The notes beneath the pieces were generated by a model. The model searched no databases and was not told the DNA's origin. It saw nothing but the letters and a program-made list of their open reading frames with translations. Positions 1 to 5,192 of a DNA stretch of 7,792 nucleotides are shown piece after piece. The stretch is from CAZWSE01 sp964636575 (GTDB taxonomy: Bacteria; Pseudomonadota; Alphaproteobacteria; Rhodobacterales; Rhodobacteraceae), in contig CAZWSE010000126.1 of assembly GCA_964636575.1 (NCBI GenBank), positions 1 to 7,792 of the forward strand, written 5' to 3'. The position numbers and the translations under genes are program-made. Each line of letters opens with the position of its first letter. The stretch's first letter is position 1.

Positions 1-53
1 AACCGGTGTACACGGATTTGCAATCCGCTGCGTAACCACTCCGCCAACTCGCC
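1..53 (-). tRNA. tRNA-Cys (anticodon GCA), 3' part cut off by the window edge
   Basis: Read on the minus strand, the 5' end starts at base 53 with GGCGAGTTGG (acceptor arm and start of the D arm). The anticodon stem is GCGGA/TCCGT, with a G-T closing pair, around the seven-base loop TTGCAAA. The anticodon GCA lies at 19-21. The anticodon arm matches bacterial tRNA-Cys, including that of E. coli, almost base for base. The fragment stops at the beginning of the T arm (ACCGGTT), so the T loop, the 3' acceptor strand and any encoded CCA lie left of the window. It delivers cysteine at UGC and UGU codons. It is transcribed away from the methyltransferase-family gene and has its own likely promoter just upstream. 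Confidence 0.93.
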
Positions 54-64
54 GGACCATCGCT

Positions 65-92
65 TCCTAGAAGTGTGGGGCCGTGTCGTCAA
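65..92 (-). promoter_or_regulatory. probable sigma-70 promoter of the tRNA-Cys gene
   Basis: On the minus strand there is a -35 box TTGACG (87-92), a 16-bp spacer and a -10-like CTAGGA (65-70). Transcription would start near base 58, about five bases before the mature tRNA 5' end. TTGAC plus CTA-type boxes close to the gene are common for stable RNA genes in alphaproteobacteria. The call rests on motif and position only. Confidence 0.5.
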
Positions 93-186
93 GCCGATAT
101 CAAGGATCGTTGTGCTCGGTCGTCAGGTGTAGAGGTTTTGTTCACTTTTGCCCCTCACTTTGCATACAAACCACCGCAGGCGGGGG

Positions 187-215
187 TTGCTAGTTGCTGT
201 GCAGGCTCGGATATG
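187..215 (+). promoter_or_regulatory. candidate promoter of the methyltransferase-family gene
   Basis: TTGCTA (187-192), a 17-bp spacer and GATATG (210-215) form a moderate sigma-70-like pair about 45 bases before the start codon. An alternative pair upstream is TTCACT (141-146) with CATACA (163-168), spacer 16. Neither is strong, and the choice between them is open. Nothing else gene-like is visible between the tRNA gene and the start at 259. Confidence 0.25.
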
Positions 216-258
216 GCAAAGCACCCGTAAGGCTCATGACTGACAAAGGGACATATCG

Positions 259-912
259 ATGTCTGACTACACCGCTCGCCGCACGATGATGGTTGATACG
301 CAAGTGCGTCCTTCTGATGTGACCAAGTTTCCGATCATTGAGGCCATGCTGACGGTGCCGCGGGAATCGTTTGTGCCGCGCTCTAAGCGCGAAGCGGCCT
401 ACTTGGGCGAAACCTTGCCGCTGGGCGAGGGTCGCGTTTTGCTTGAGCCGCGCACGCTCGCAAAGATGCTGGATGCCTTGGACATCAACAGCTCTGAGCT
501 GGTCCTCGATCTGGGGTGCGGCATGGGGTATTCTGCGGCCGTTATTGCCCGCATGGCTGAAGCGGTCGTCGCAGTAGAAGAAAGCGAAGCCCTGTCTCAG
601 GATGCCGAGGAAACTCTAAGTGACGTTGGCGCAGACAATGTTATCTACCACCACGGGTCCATCGCTGAAGGCGCCCCGCAACATGGCCCTTATGATGTGA
701 TTGTCGTGCAAGGCGGGGTCGAAGCTTTGCCAGATGCGATTGTGGATCAGCTGAAAAACGGTGGCCGGATTGGCTGTATCTTCATGGAAGGCGCCCTTGG
801 GTCTGTCCGTATCGGCTATAAATCGCAGGGCGAAATCAGCTGGCGTTTTGACTTTAACGCAGGCGCGCCTGTGCTGTCCGGTTTTCAGCGCGAAAGCAGC
901 TTTGCGTTATAG
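259..912 (+). CDS. protein-L-isoaspartate O-methyltransferase-family protein (divergent)
   Basis: This is a 217-residue cytoplasmic SAM-dependent methyltransferase of the PCMT/PIMT family, whose classical members methylate L-isoaspartyl residues to start repair of damaged proteins. The N-terminal region with VDTQVRPSDV (12-21) and VPRESFVP (33-40) matches the family. Motif I is LDLGCGMGYSAAV (83-95), an acidic ribose-binding segment VVAVEES follows (103-109), then YDVIVVQGG (145-153) and LKNGGR (165-170). Length fits the usual 200-220 residues. The active-site stretch differs from the classical form: where enzymes such as E. coli Pcm have a T-I-S-x-P motif, this protein reads VLLEPRT (60-66), so isoaspartyl repair is not assured. 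ATG at 259 is preceded by AAGGG (246-250) at 8 nt. It sits just upstream of the TolC gene, an arrangement I recall from other alphaproteobacteria. The family call is firm; the exact substrate is uncertain. Confidence 0.85.
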   Translation: MSDYTARRTMMVDTQVRPSDVTKFPIIEAMLTVPRESFVPRSKREAAYLGETLPLGEGRVLLEPRTLAKMLDALDINSSELVLDLGCGMGYSAAVIARMAEAVVAVEESEALSQDAEETLSDVGADNVIYHHGSIAEGAPQHGPYDVIVVQGGVEALPDAIVDQLKNGGRIGCIFMEGALGSVRIGYKSQGEISWRFDFNAGAPVLSGFQRESSFAL

Positions 913-917
913 GATCA

Positions 918-933
918 ATGAGTTAAGACTCAT
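918..933. repeat. perfect inverted repeat between the methyltransferase-family gene and tolC
   Basis: ATGAGT and ACTCAT form six-base perfect arms around a 4-nt centre (TAAG), starting six bases after the stop codon. No T-run follows, so it is not a typical intrinsic terminator. It could be an operator, a weak mRNA hairpin or chance. Confidence 0.3.
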
Positions 934-1002
934 GGGTGGCCGAGTCGTCTGCTAGGACTTGGGCATCTTGACCTTATGATTTCTGCGACACGGGGCTACA
1001 TT

Positions 1003-2451
1003 ATGACAGTTTTCCAGGCAATCACTGGGCGGCGCCGCGTTGGCTTTGCCCCCAAATCACTTGTTTTTGCCGCTTTGATGACTGTTGCCCTGCCCATCGC
1101 TGCCAAGGCTGAAACGCTCGCTGATGCGCTTGTCGGTGCCTATGGTCATTCTGGGTTGCTGGAACAAAACCGTGCCTTGCTGCGTGCTGCGGATGAAGAT
1201 GTGGCCATCGCGGCCTCTGCTTTGCGTCCGATCCTAAACTGGACGGCTGGCATCAACCGTACAAATTCCAGAAGCTTTAGCGGGGCCGGCTTTGGCTTGA
1301 ACCAAAGCTATGGCACTGATTTCACCTTGGGTCTGTCTGCCAGTTTGTTGCTGTATGATGGTGGTCAGTCGAAGCTAGGAGTGGAAGCTGCCAAGGAAAC
1401 CGTTTTGGCCACCCGTCAGGGTTTGATTGCGGTGGAACAGTCGGTCTTGTTGCGCGCTGTTACGGCCTATGTGTCGGTCCGTCGCGACATCGAATTTGTC
1501 TCTTTGCGCCAAAACAACGTCCGCCTGATCACCCAAGAATTGCGCGCCGCTCGTGATCGGTTTGAAGTGGGCGAGGTCACCCGCACGGACGTCGCACTCG
1601 CCGAGGCCCGTTTAGCCGAAGCGCGCGCCGGATTGGCCGCCGCCCAAGGCAACTTGCAAATCTCGATCGAGGAATACCGCAGTGTTGTTGGCCGCAAGCC
1701 CCGTCATCTGCAGCAACCGCGTGGTTTGCCGCGCTTGGACAGCCATGTTGATACTGCCCGTGCAAGGGCCTTGCGTACACACCCTGATTTGGTTCGCGTC
1801 CAGCATGAGGTTGCTGCGGCCGAGTTGAACATCCTTCGCGCCCGTGCCGCGATGGGCCCGACCATCACGTTGGATGGCAGTGTCAGTTTTTCAGAGGCTT
1901 TGGACCGCACTAACCCCGACGATTCCGTCAGAAGCGGGCAAATCGGGGTCAATTTGAGTGCGCCTATCTATCAGGGCGGGCGTCTGTCGGCCAATGCCCG
2001 TCGCAGCCAAGCCCAGCGGGATGCCGTCCGTGGGAACCTGCACACGGTCAGACATACGATTTCCCAGAACGTTGGCAGCGCCTATGCCCAGCTTGCTGTT
2101 GCGCGCGCCAGCTTGGAAGCGACAGAGCGTCAGATCCGCGCCGCCCGCGTGGCTTTCCAAGGGGTTCGCGAAGAAGCCACCCTTGGCGCACGTACGACGC
2201 TTGATGTGCTTGATGCAGAGCAGGAGTTGCTGGATGCCCAGGCGGCCCGTATTTCTGCTTTGGCGGACCAGTTTGTGGCGGCTTATACTGTGCTATCTTC
2301 GACTGGCATGTTGACCGCTGAGCGTCTGAAGCTGAACGTCGTTCAATACGATCCTGCGGCCTACTATAATCTGGTCAAACGGGCACCTGTTGCACGGTCA
2401 AAACAGGGGCGGCAACTCGATAAAGTGCTGCGCTCGCTCGGGAAAGAATAA
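1003..2451 (+). CDS. tolC: TolC-family outer-membrane efflux/secretion channel
   Basis: This is the outer-membrane channel-tunnel subunit. Trimers of TolC family proteins span the outer membrane and periplasm and dock with type I secretion or efflux pumps. From the ATG at 1003 the protein has 482 residues. A signal peptide is visible: a basic stretch (GRRR), the hydrophobic LVFAALMTVALPIAA and a probable cut after AKA (residue 36). Two structural repeats follow, each with a long helical segment and a beta-hairpin part; the strands include GLSASLLLYDGGQ in the first and GVNLSAPIYQGGR in the second. The repeat near ARTTLDVLDAEQELLDAQ is the usual C-terminal family signature. Length is normal for the TIGR01844 type. 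An in-frame ATG at 976 would add nine residues; I prefer 1003 because it gives a shorter n-region and has GGGG (992-995) at 7 nt, though neither ribosome site is strong. The partner pump is not in the adjacent genes, so the cargo cannot be told. Confidence 0.93.
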   Translation: MTVFQAITGRRRVGFAPKSLVFAALMTVALPIAAKAETLADALVGAYGHSGLLEQNRALLRAADEDVAIAASALRPILNWTAGINRTNSRSFSGAGFGLNQSYGTDFTLGLSASLLLYDGGQSKLGVEAAKETVLATRQGLIAVEQSVLLRAVTAYVSVRRDIEFVSLRQNNVRLITQELRAARDRFEVGEVTRTDVALAEARLAEARAGLAAAQGNLQISIEEYRSVVGRKPRHLQQPRGLPRLDSHVDTARARALRTHPDLVRVQHEVAAAELNILRARAAMGPTITLDGSVSFSEALDRTNPDDSVRSGQIGVNLSAPIYQGGRLSANARRSQAQRDAVRGNLHTVRHTISQNVGSAYAQLAVARASLEATERQIRAARVAFQGVREEATLGARTTLDVLDAEQELLDAQAARISALADQFVAAYTVLSSTGMLTAERLKLNVVQYDPAAYYNLVKRAPVARSKQGRQLDKVLRSLGKE

Positions 2452-2525
2452 CAAATTCTTCCTATCTGTTGTGGGAATCTTTCTCGGGCATTAGACTGCG
2501 CCTGAGGATTGAGTGGAAAAATAAT

Positions 2526-3404
2526 ATGGCAGATTCGGCGTCACCCCCCGATATTGAGGATGTTTTGTCCTCTATCCGTAGGTTGGTATCCCATGATGGT
2601 GGCCGAAAAGCCGCCGATGAAGGCGCGTCGGCGGAGGCCGAAGAACCGAAATCCAAGCTTGTATTGACCCCGGCACTTCGCGTTGAGAGCGATGGAGACG
2701 TCGTGGATGCCCCTGAGATCGCTGATGCACCACATGTTCTGCTGCCCGATGGCGAGGCTGCGGATTTGATGTCACCCGATGTTCCATTGGCTTTTACCAG
2801 CGCGCGTGCTGCTAAAGACAAGGCAGAAGGTGTTGAGCCAGCTTTGGTTCTGGAAGATCCGGTAGACTTGCCTGATGAGGCGGAAGCCATTGGCGAGCAA
2901 GACCAAGCTGAGACTGTTGCCGCAGAAGAGCAGAGCACTACTGATGAAGCTGACGTTGCGGAAGATGCGCCTGATCATAACGCCCCGACCTCGCATGAAA
3001 CACTGACTGCGAAGATCGCGGCACTTGAAGAGGTCATTGGCCGTGAGCCTGACCAATGGGAACCTGAATCAGAAGGCCTGGGCGAAAACGCGGGCACAGA
3101 CGTTGATGCGCTTCCTTGGGAAGATCATGTGGATGATCCGGTCGCAGAGGATGATGTAGCCGTTGCTGCCCCTGATCCCGAAGAGGTTGCGCAAGACGCT
3201 GAAGTTGATGAAAACGCTGATGCCGATCTTGATCTGTCCGATATGGGCGACACCATTTTGGACGAGGCCATGCTGCGCGATTTGATCAGCACAATCGTGC
3301 GCGAAGAGCTTCAGGGGGCCTTGGGCGAGCGGATCACCCGCAACGTGCGCAAGCTGGTGCGGCGTGAAATCCACCGTGCCATATCGGCGCAGGACTTCAA
3401 TTGA
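2526..3404 (+). CDS. acidic protein with PopZ-like (DUF2497-like) N- and C-terminal segments
   Basis: The product has 292 residues, no signal peptide and no membrane segment. Residues 8-24 (core IEDVLSSIRRLVSHD) resemble the N-terminal helix of Caulobacter PopZ, roughly MEEILASIRRIISED. Residues 29-244 form a low-complexity linker with about 65 Asp/Glu against about 8 Lys/Arg. Inside it is one ordered-looking segment, LTAKIAALEEVIGRE (160-174), followed by DQWEP. Residues 245-292 are a conserved-looking helical end containing LRDLISTIVREELQ, then a basic RNVRKLVRREIHRA. PopZ has the same plan: short N-terminal helix, acidic disordered linker, C-terminal oligomerization helices. The gene follows tolC, as popZ follows the TolC-type rsaFb in Caulobacter. 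The linker is much longer than in Caulobacter PopZ (177 residues in total). The ATG at 2526 is chosen over an upstream in-frame TTG (2469) because the homology starts there; GAGTGGA lies 8 nt upstream. The gene is real with high confidence; the polar-organizer role is inferred. Confidence 0.62.
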   Translation: MADSASPPDIEDVLSSIRRLVSHDGGRKAADEGASAEAEEPKSKLVLTPALRVESDGDVVDAPEIADAPHVLLPDGEAADLMSPDVPLAFTSARAAKDKAEGVEPALVLEDPVDLPDEAEAIGEQDQAETVAAEEQSTTDEADVAEDAPDHNAPTSHETLTAKIAALEEVIGREPDQWEPESEGLGENAGTDVDALPWEDHVDDPVAEDDVAVAAPDPEEVAQDAEVDENADADLDLSDMGDTILDEAMLRDLISTIVREELQGALGERITRNVRKLVRREIHRAISAQDFN

Positions 3405-3486
3405 TCCAGACTTCGGCCTTGAGCACTGACATTAAGGCGTTCCAGCAATAATCTGAAAAATAACGAAAAATTTCCGTTGTGGAATC

Positions 3487-3515
3487 AAAAAAGCAGCCCT
3501 GTAAGGACTGCTTTT
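3487..3515 (-). terminator. intrinsic terminator of the 106-residue protein gene
   Basis: In the minus-strand transcript an 11-bp stem AAAAGCAGTCC/GGGCTGCTTTT (3505-3515 with 3489-3499) closes a 5-nt loop, and the U-run comes from the six A at 3487-3492. The one imperfect pair is G-U in the minus-strand RNA but C-A in the plus-strand RNA. The hairpin therefore suits the minus-strand gene, whose stop codon is 25 bases upstream. It may also slow forward transcription from the PopZ-like gene. Confidence 0.88.
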
Positions 3516-3539
3516 CCATCGTATTCGAGGTCGTGAAGC

Positions 3540-3860
3540 TTATGCAGCTTCGGCCTGCTGTGCGGCGTTCCGGCGTTCGCTTTCTTCGCGGGACAGGGCA
3601 ACGGAGGTCCGTACGCCTTTGCCAACGAAGTCCATCAAACCGGAGACAACACGCTCGTTCGGGTCGATCCCAGCGCAAGACAGCACTTCGCGACCATCGC
3701 GGGAGCGTGCCCAGCGGGCGATTTGTTCGGGGCCGTTGCCATACTTCTTGTCGTCGGCAATTGCGTCGTCCAATGCAGCCAGTACGACGGCAGCGAACAG
3801 TTTGCGTGCACGGTTGCCTTGTTCGTTGTTAAAGGCTGTTCCGTCAACGAAATCCTTCAT
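3540..3860 (-). CDS. conserved 106-residue Rhodobacterales protein (DUF6280-like), function unknown
   Basis: This small protein begins MKDFVDGTAFNNEQGNRARK and continues with a predicted helix KLFAAVVLAALDDAIADDKK (20-39) and a middle part GNGPEQIARWARSRDGREVL (42-61). A CAGIDPNERVV segment (63-73) and a Glu/Ala-rich tail follow. I recognise it from memory as a widespread, highly conserved hypothetical protein of Rhodobacterales, probably the family named DUF6280; no activity is known to me. There is no signal peptide, and the helix near residue 20-35 carries acidic residues, so it is likely cytoplasmic rather than membrane-bound. The single Cys (63) does not suggest a metal site by itself. 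The start is well supported: ATG at 3860 with AAGGA (3868-3872) 7 nt upstream. It stands alone, divergent from efp, convergent with the PopZ-like gene, and has its own terminator. The strong ribosome site and terminator suggest substantial expression. Confidence 0.85.
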   Translation of the reverse strand: MKDFVDGTAFNNEQGNRARKLFAAVVLAALDDAIADDKKYGNGPEQIARWARSRDGREVLSCAGIDPNERVVSGLMDFVGKGVRTSVALSREESERRNAAQQAEAA

Positions 3861-3901
3861 CTCGTCGTCCTTCTTTTTATTGCTCTTGTGCTTTTGGCGT
3901 G

Positions 3902-3946
3902 GGGGTCTTTATGGATCATTTAGTCCGATTCGGATACCCCTTTTTT
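3902..3946 (+). other. GGGGT/ACCCC hairpin plus T6 in the divergent region, containing an 11-bp palindrome
   Basis: GGGGT (3902-3906) can pair with ACCCC (3936-3940), directly followed by six T (3941-3946). The 29-base interior contains TCCGATTCGGA (3924-3934), a palindrome with five-base arms around one base. On the plus strand this resembles a weak terminator with no obvious gene to end; on the minus strand it lies in the leader or promoter of the 106-residue protein gene. It could equally be a regulator site. Confidence 0.25.
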
Positions 3947-4001
3947 GCATAACACCCCTGCAAGAAATGCATGGCTTTAAGCAGGTGCGACACGACATTC
4001 G

Positions 4002-4035
4002 TTGCCTTGCGCCTCACCCTGACGCTAGATATAGG
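4002..4035 (+). promoter_or_regulatory. probable efp promoter
   Basis: TTGCGC (4007-4012), a 17-bp spacer and TATAGG (4030-4035) make a reasonable sigma-70-like promoter. An overlapping alternative is TTGCCT (4002-4007), 18 bp and TAGATA (4026-4031). Transcription would begin near 4042, leaving a leader of about 35 nt before the ATG at 4078. Confidence 0.42.
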
Positions 4036-4077
4036 GTGCGCCATGTTATCATCAACCTTTTGACGTGGTTTTGCCTA

Positions 4078-4641
4078 ATGCCAAAAATTAACGGAAACGA
4101 AATTCGCCCCGGAAATGTTCTGGAACACAACGGTGGTCTGTGGGCCGCTGTCAAAGTGGATCATGTCAAACCCGGGAAGGGCGGTGCCTTCGCGCAGGTC
4201 GAAATGCGCAACCTGCGCAATGGATCGAAACTGAACGAACGCTTCCGTAGTGCTGACAAGGTTGAGAAGATCCGGCTGGATCAAAAGGACCAGCAGTTTC
4301 TTTATGAAAACGACGGGATGCTGGTGTTCATGGACACCGAAACCTACGAACAGGTAGAGCTGCCTGCAGAGTTGCTTGGCGAGCGTCGTCCCTTCTTGCA
4401 AGACGGTATGACCATCGTTGTGGAGTTCCACGAATCCGAGGCGCTGAACGCTTCGTTGCCCCAAAAGGTTACTTGCATCGTCACTGAGACCGAACCTGTC
4501 GTCAAAGGCCAAACGGCTGCAAATTCGTTCAAACCCGCGGTTTTGGACAATGGTGTTAAAGTTATGGTGCCGCCTTTCGTGGGGCAGGATGAAGCGATCA
4601 TCGTGAACACCGAGACGATGGAATATTCCGAGCGGGCCTAA
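4078..4641 (+). CDS. efp: translation elongation factor P
   Basis: EF-P binds ribosomes stalled at consecutive prolines, between the P and E sites, and stimulates peptide bond formation. The 187-residue product has the standard length and three OB-like domains. The N-terminal KOW-like domain carries the loop HVKPGKGGAF (29-38), whose tip Lys34 matches the lysine modified by beta-lysylation in E. coli EF-P. The central domain includes FMDTETYEQVELP, and the C-terminal domain carries the family stretch NGVKVMVPPFV and ends in a GQDEAIIVNTET-type strand. The ATG at 4078 is fixed by homology (MPKINGNEIRPGNVLEHNG); the reading frame stays open upstream, but that part does not resemble EF-P. Only a weak ribosome site (GACGTGG, 4062-4068) precedes it. 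The modifying enzymes EpmA and EpmB are not in this window. The gene is divergent from the 106-residue protein gene and followed by a hairpin-rich spacer before the acetyltransferase. Confidence 0.97.
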   Translation: MPKINGNEIRPGNVLEHNGGLWAAVKVDHVKPGKGGAFAQVEMRNLRNGSKLNERFRSADKVEKIRLDQKDQQFLYENDGMLVFMDTETYEQVELPAELLGERRPFLQDGMTIVVEFHESEALNASLPQKVTCIVTETEPVVKGQTAANSFKPAVLDNGVKVMVPPFVGQDEAIIVNTETMEYSERA

Positions 4642-4646
4642 AAATT

Positions 4647-4676
4647 GGGGTTTTCTGCCCCTCAGGTTTCCGAGGG
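4647..4676 (+). other. two mutually exclusive small hairpins after efp
   Basis: GGGG (4647-4650) can pair with CCCC (4658-4661). CCCTC (4659-4663) can instead pair with GAGGG (4672-4676), extended by GG/CC inside around a TTT loop with one bulged A. The two stems share bases, so only one can form at a time. No U-run follows either. They lie directly after the efp stop codon and before the terminator-like hairpin at 4691. Confidence 0.35.
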
Positions 4677-4690
4677 AGCATAAAAATTGT

Positions 4691-4720
4691 AAGCCTTCGG
4701 CCAACCAGTCGGAGGTTTTT
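4691..4720 (+). terminator. terminator-like hairpin that contains the acetyltransferase Shine-Dalgarno
   Basis: AAGCCTTCGG (4691-4700) pairs with TCGGAGGTTT (4709-4718) around an 8-nt loop: ten pairs, three of them G-U, none of which would pair this well on the opposite strand. Two further T follow, preceded by an A-run, so it can act as the end of the efp transcript. The GGAGG inside the 3' arm (4711-4715) is also the ribosome site for the ATG at 4722, six bases away. Folding would therefore hide that site. Both roles are inferred from base pairing. Confidence 0.5.
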
Positions 4721-4721
4721 C

Positions 4722-5192
4722 ATGCTACGTTTGCTACCGCGCTCTGAACTTTCTAAAATTCTGCCGCTTTTGCATCAGGTACAAAGCCTTCACGCAAGGG
4801 AGTTGCCAGACATCTTCCATACGGACGCAAGCGAAGATGACTATCTAAGTCACTGGGAACATGGCTTTGATACCCAAGATGCGTTTGTCATCGTGTCTGA
4901 AGCGGACGATCTGATGAGCGGTTTTCTTTATGCCTGCGCTGACGTCCGACCGAAGTCGGCGTTTCAACATGCGCGGCGAGAATTGGTTCTAGACCAGATT
5001 TGTGTCGATGCCAGACATCGTCGGAAAGGGGTGGCAACCGCTTTGATTGCAGAGTTTGAAGTGCAAATGCATCAGCGAGGTTTCACTCAATGGCGCGCCA
5101 CACATTGGGCGTTCAACACGGAATCTGCTCGACTATTGGCGCGGAGTGGAGCCGAAGAAAGTGTTATTGTTCGACGCAAAAGCGATCTATAG
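4722..5192 (+). CDS. GNAT-family N-acetyltransferase
   Basis: A 156-residue cytoplasmic acetyl-CoA-dependent acyltransferase of the GNAT fold; substrate unknown. The central strand and motif A are clear: ELVLDQICVDARHRRKGVA (87-105), where R100/R101-K-G-V-A is the pyrophosphate-binding R/Q-x-x-G-x-A pattern, followed by the helix TALIAEFEVQMHQRG. Motif B appears as THWAFNTESARLLARSGAEE (127-146), with the Asn and the residues typical of the CoA-binding helix. The N-terminal part (LHARELPDIFHTD, 23-35) resembles substrate-side segments of other GNAT enzymes. GGAGG sits six bases before the ATG, but inside a hairpin. My hand count gives about 52 percent GC for this gene against about 58 percent for part of ygfZ next door, a weak hint of separate origin. 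Its stop overlaps the stop of ygfZ. Confidence 0.88.
   Translation: MLRLLPRSELSKILPLLHQVQSLHARELPDIFHTDASEDDYLSHWEHGFDTQDAFVIVSEADDLMSGFLYACADVRPKSAFQHARRELVLDQICVDARHRRKGVATALIAEFEVQMHQRGFTQWRATHWAFNTESARLLARSGAEESVIVRRKSDL

Noticed and set aside
2469..2525. N-terminal extension of the PopZ-like protein from a TTG
   Set aside because: The added 19 residues precede the conserved start region, and the ATG at 2526 is closer to a ribosome-like site.
3416..3438. GCCTT/AAGGC inverted repeat after the PopZ-like gene as its terminator
   Set aside because: Five-base arms with a 13-base loop and no T-run; not convincing as a terminator.
3619..4077. A long in-frame extension upstream of EF-P
   Set aside because: The frame is open, but the extension runs antisense through the 106-residue protein gene, does not resemble EF-P, and EF-P homology begins exactly at the ATG at 4078.
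4672..4692. A start-stop mini frame (TTG TAA) after GAGGGA in the efp-acetyltransferase spacer
   Set aside because: A one-codon frame with a rare start is too easily found by chance; no further support.
4075..4704. A 209-codon minus-strand open frame opposite efp
   Set aside because: It mirrors efp codons and has no family features or ribosome site.
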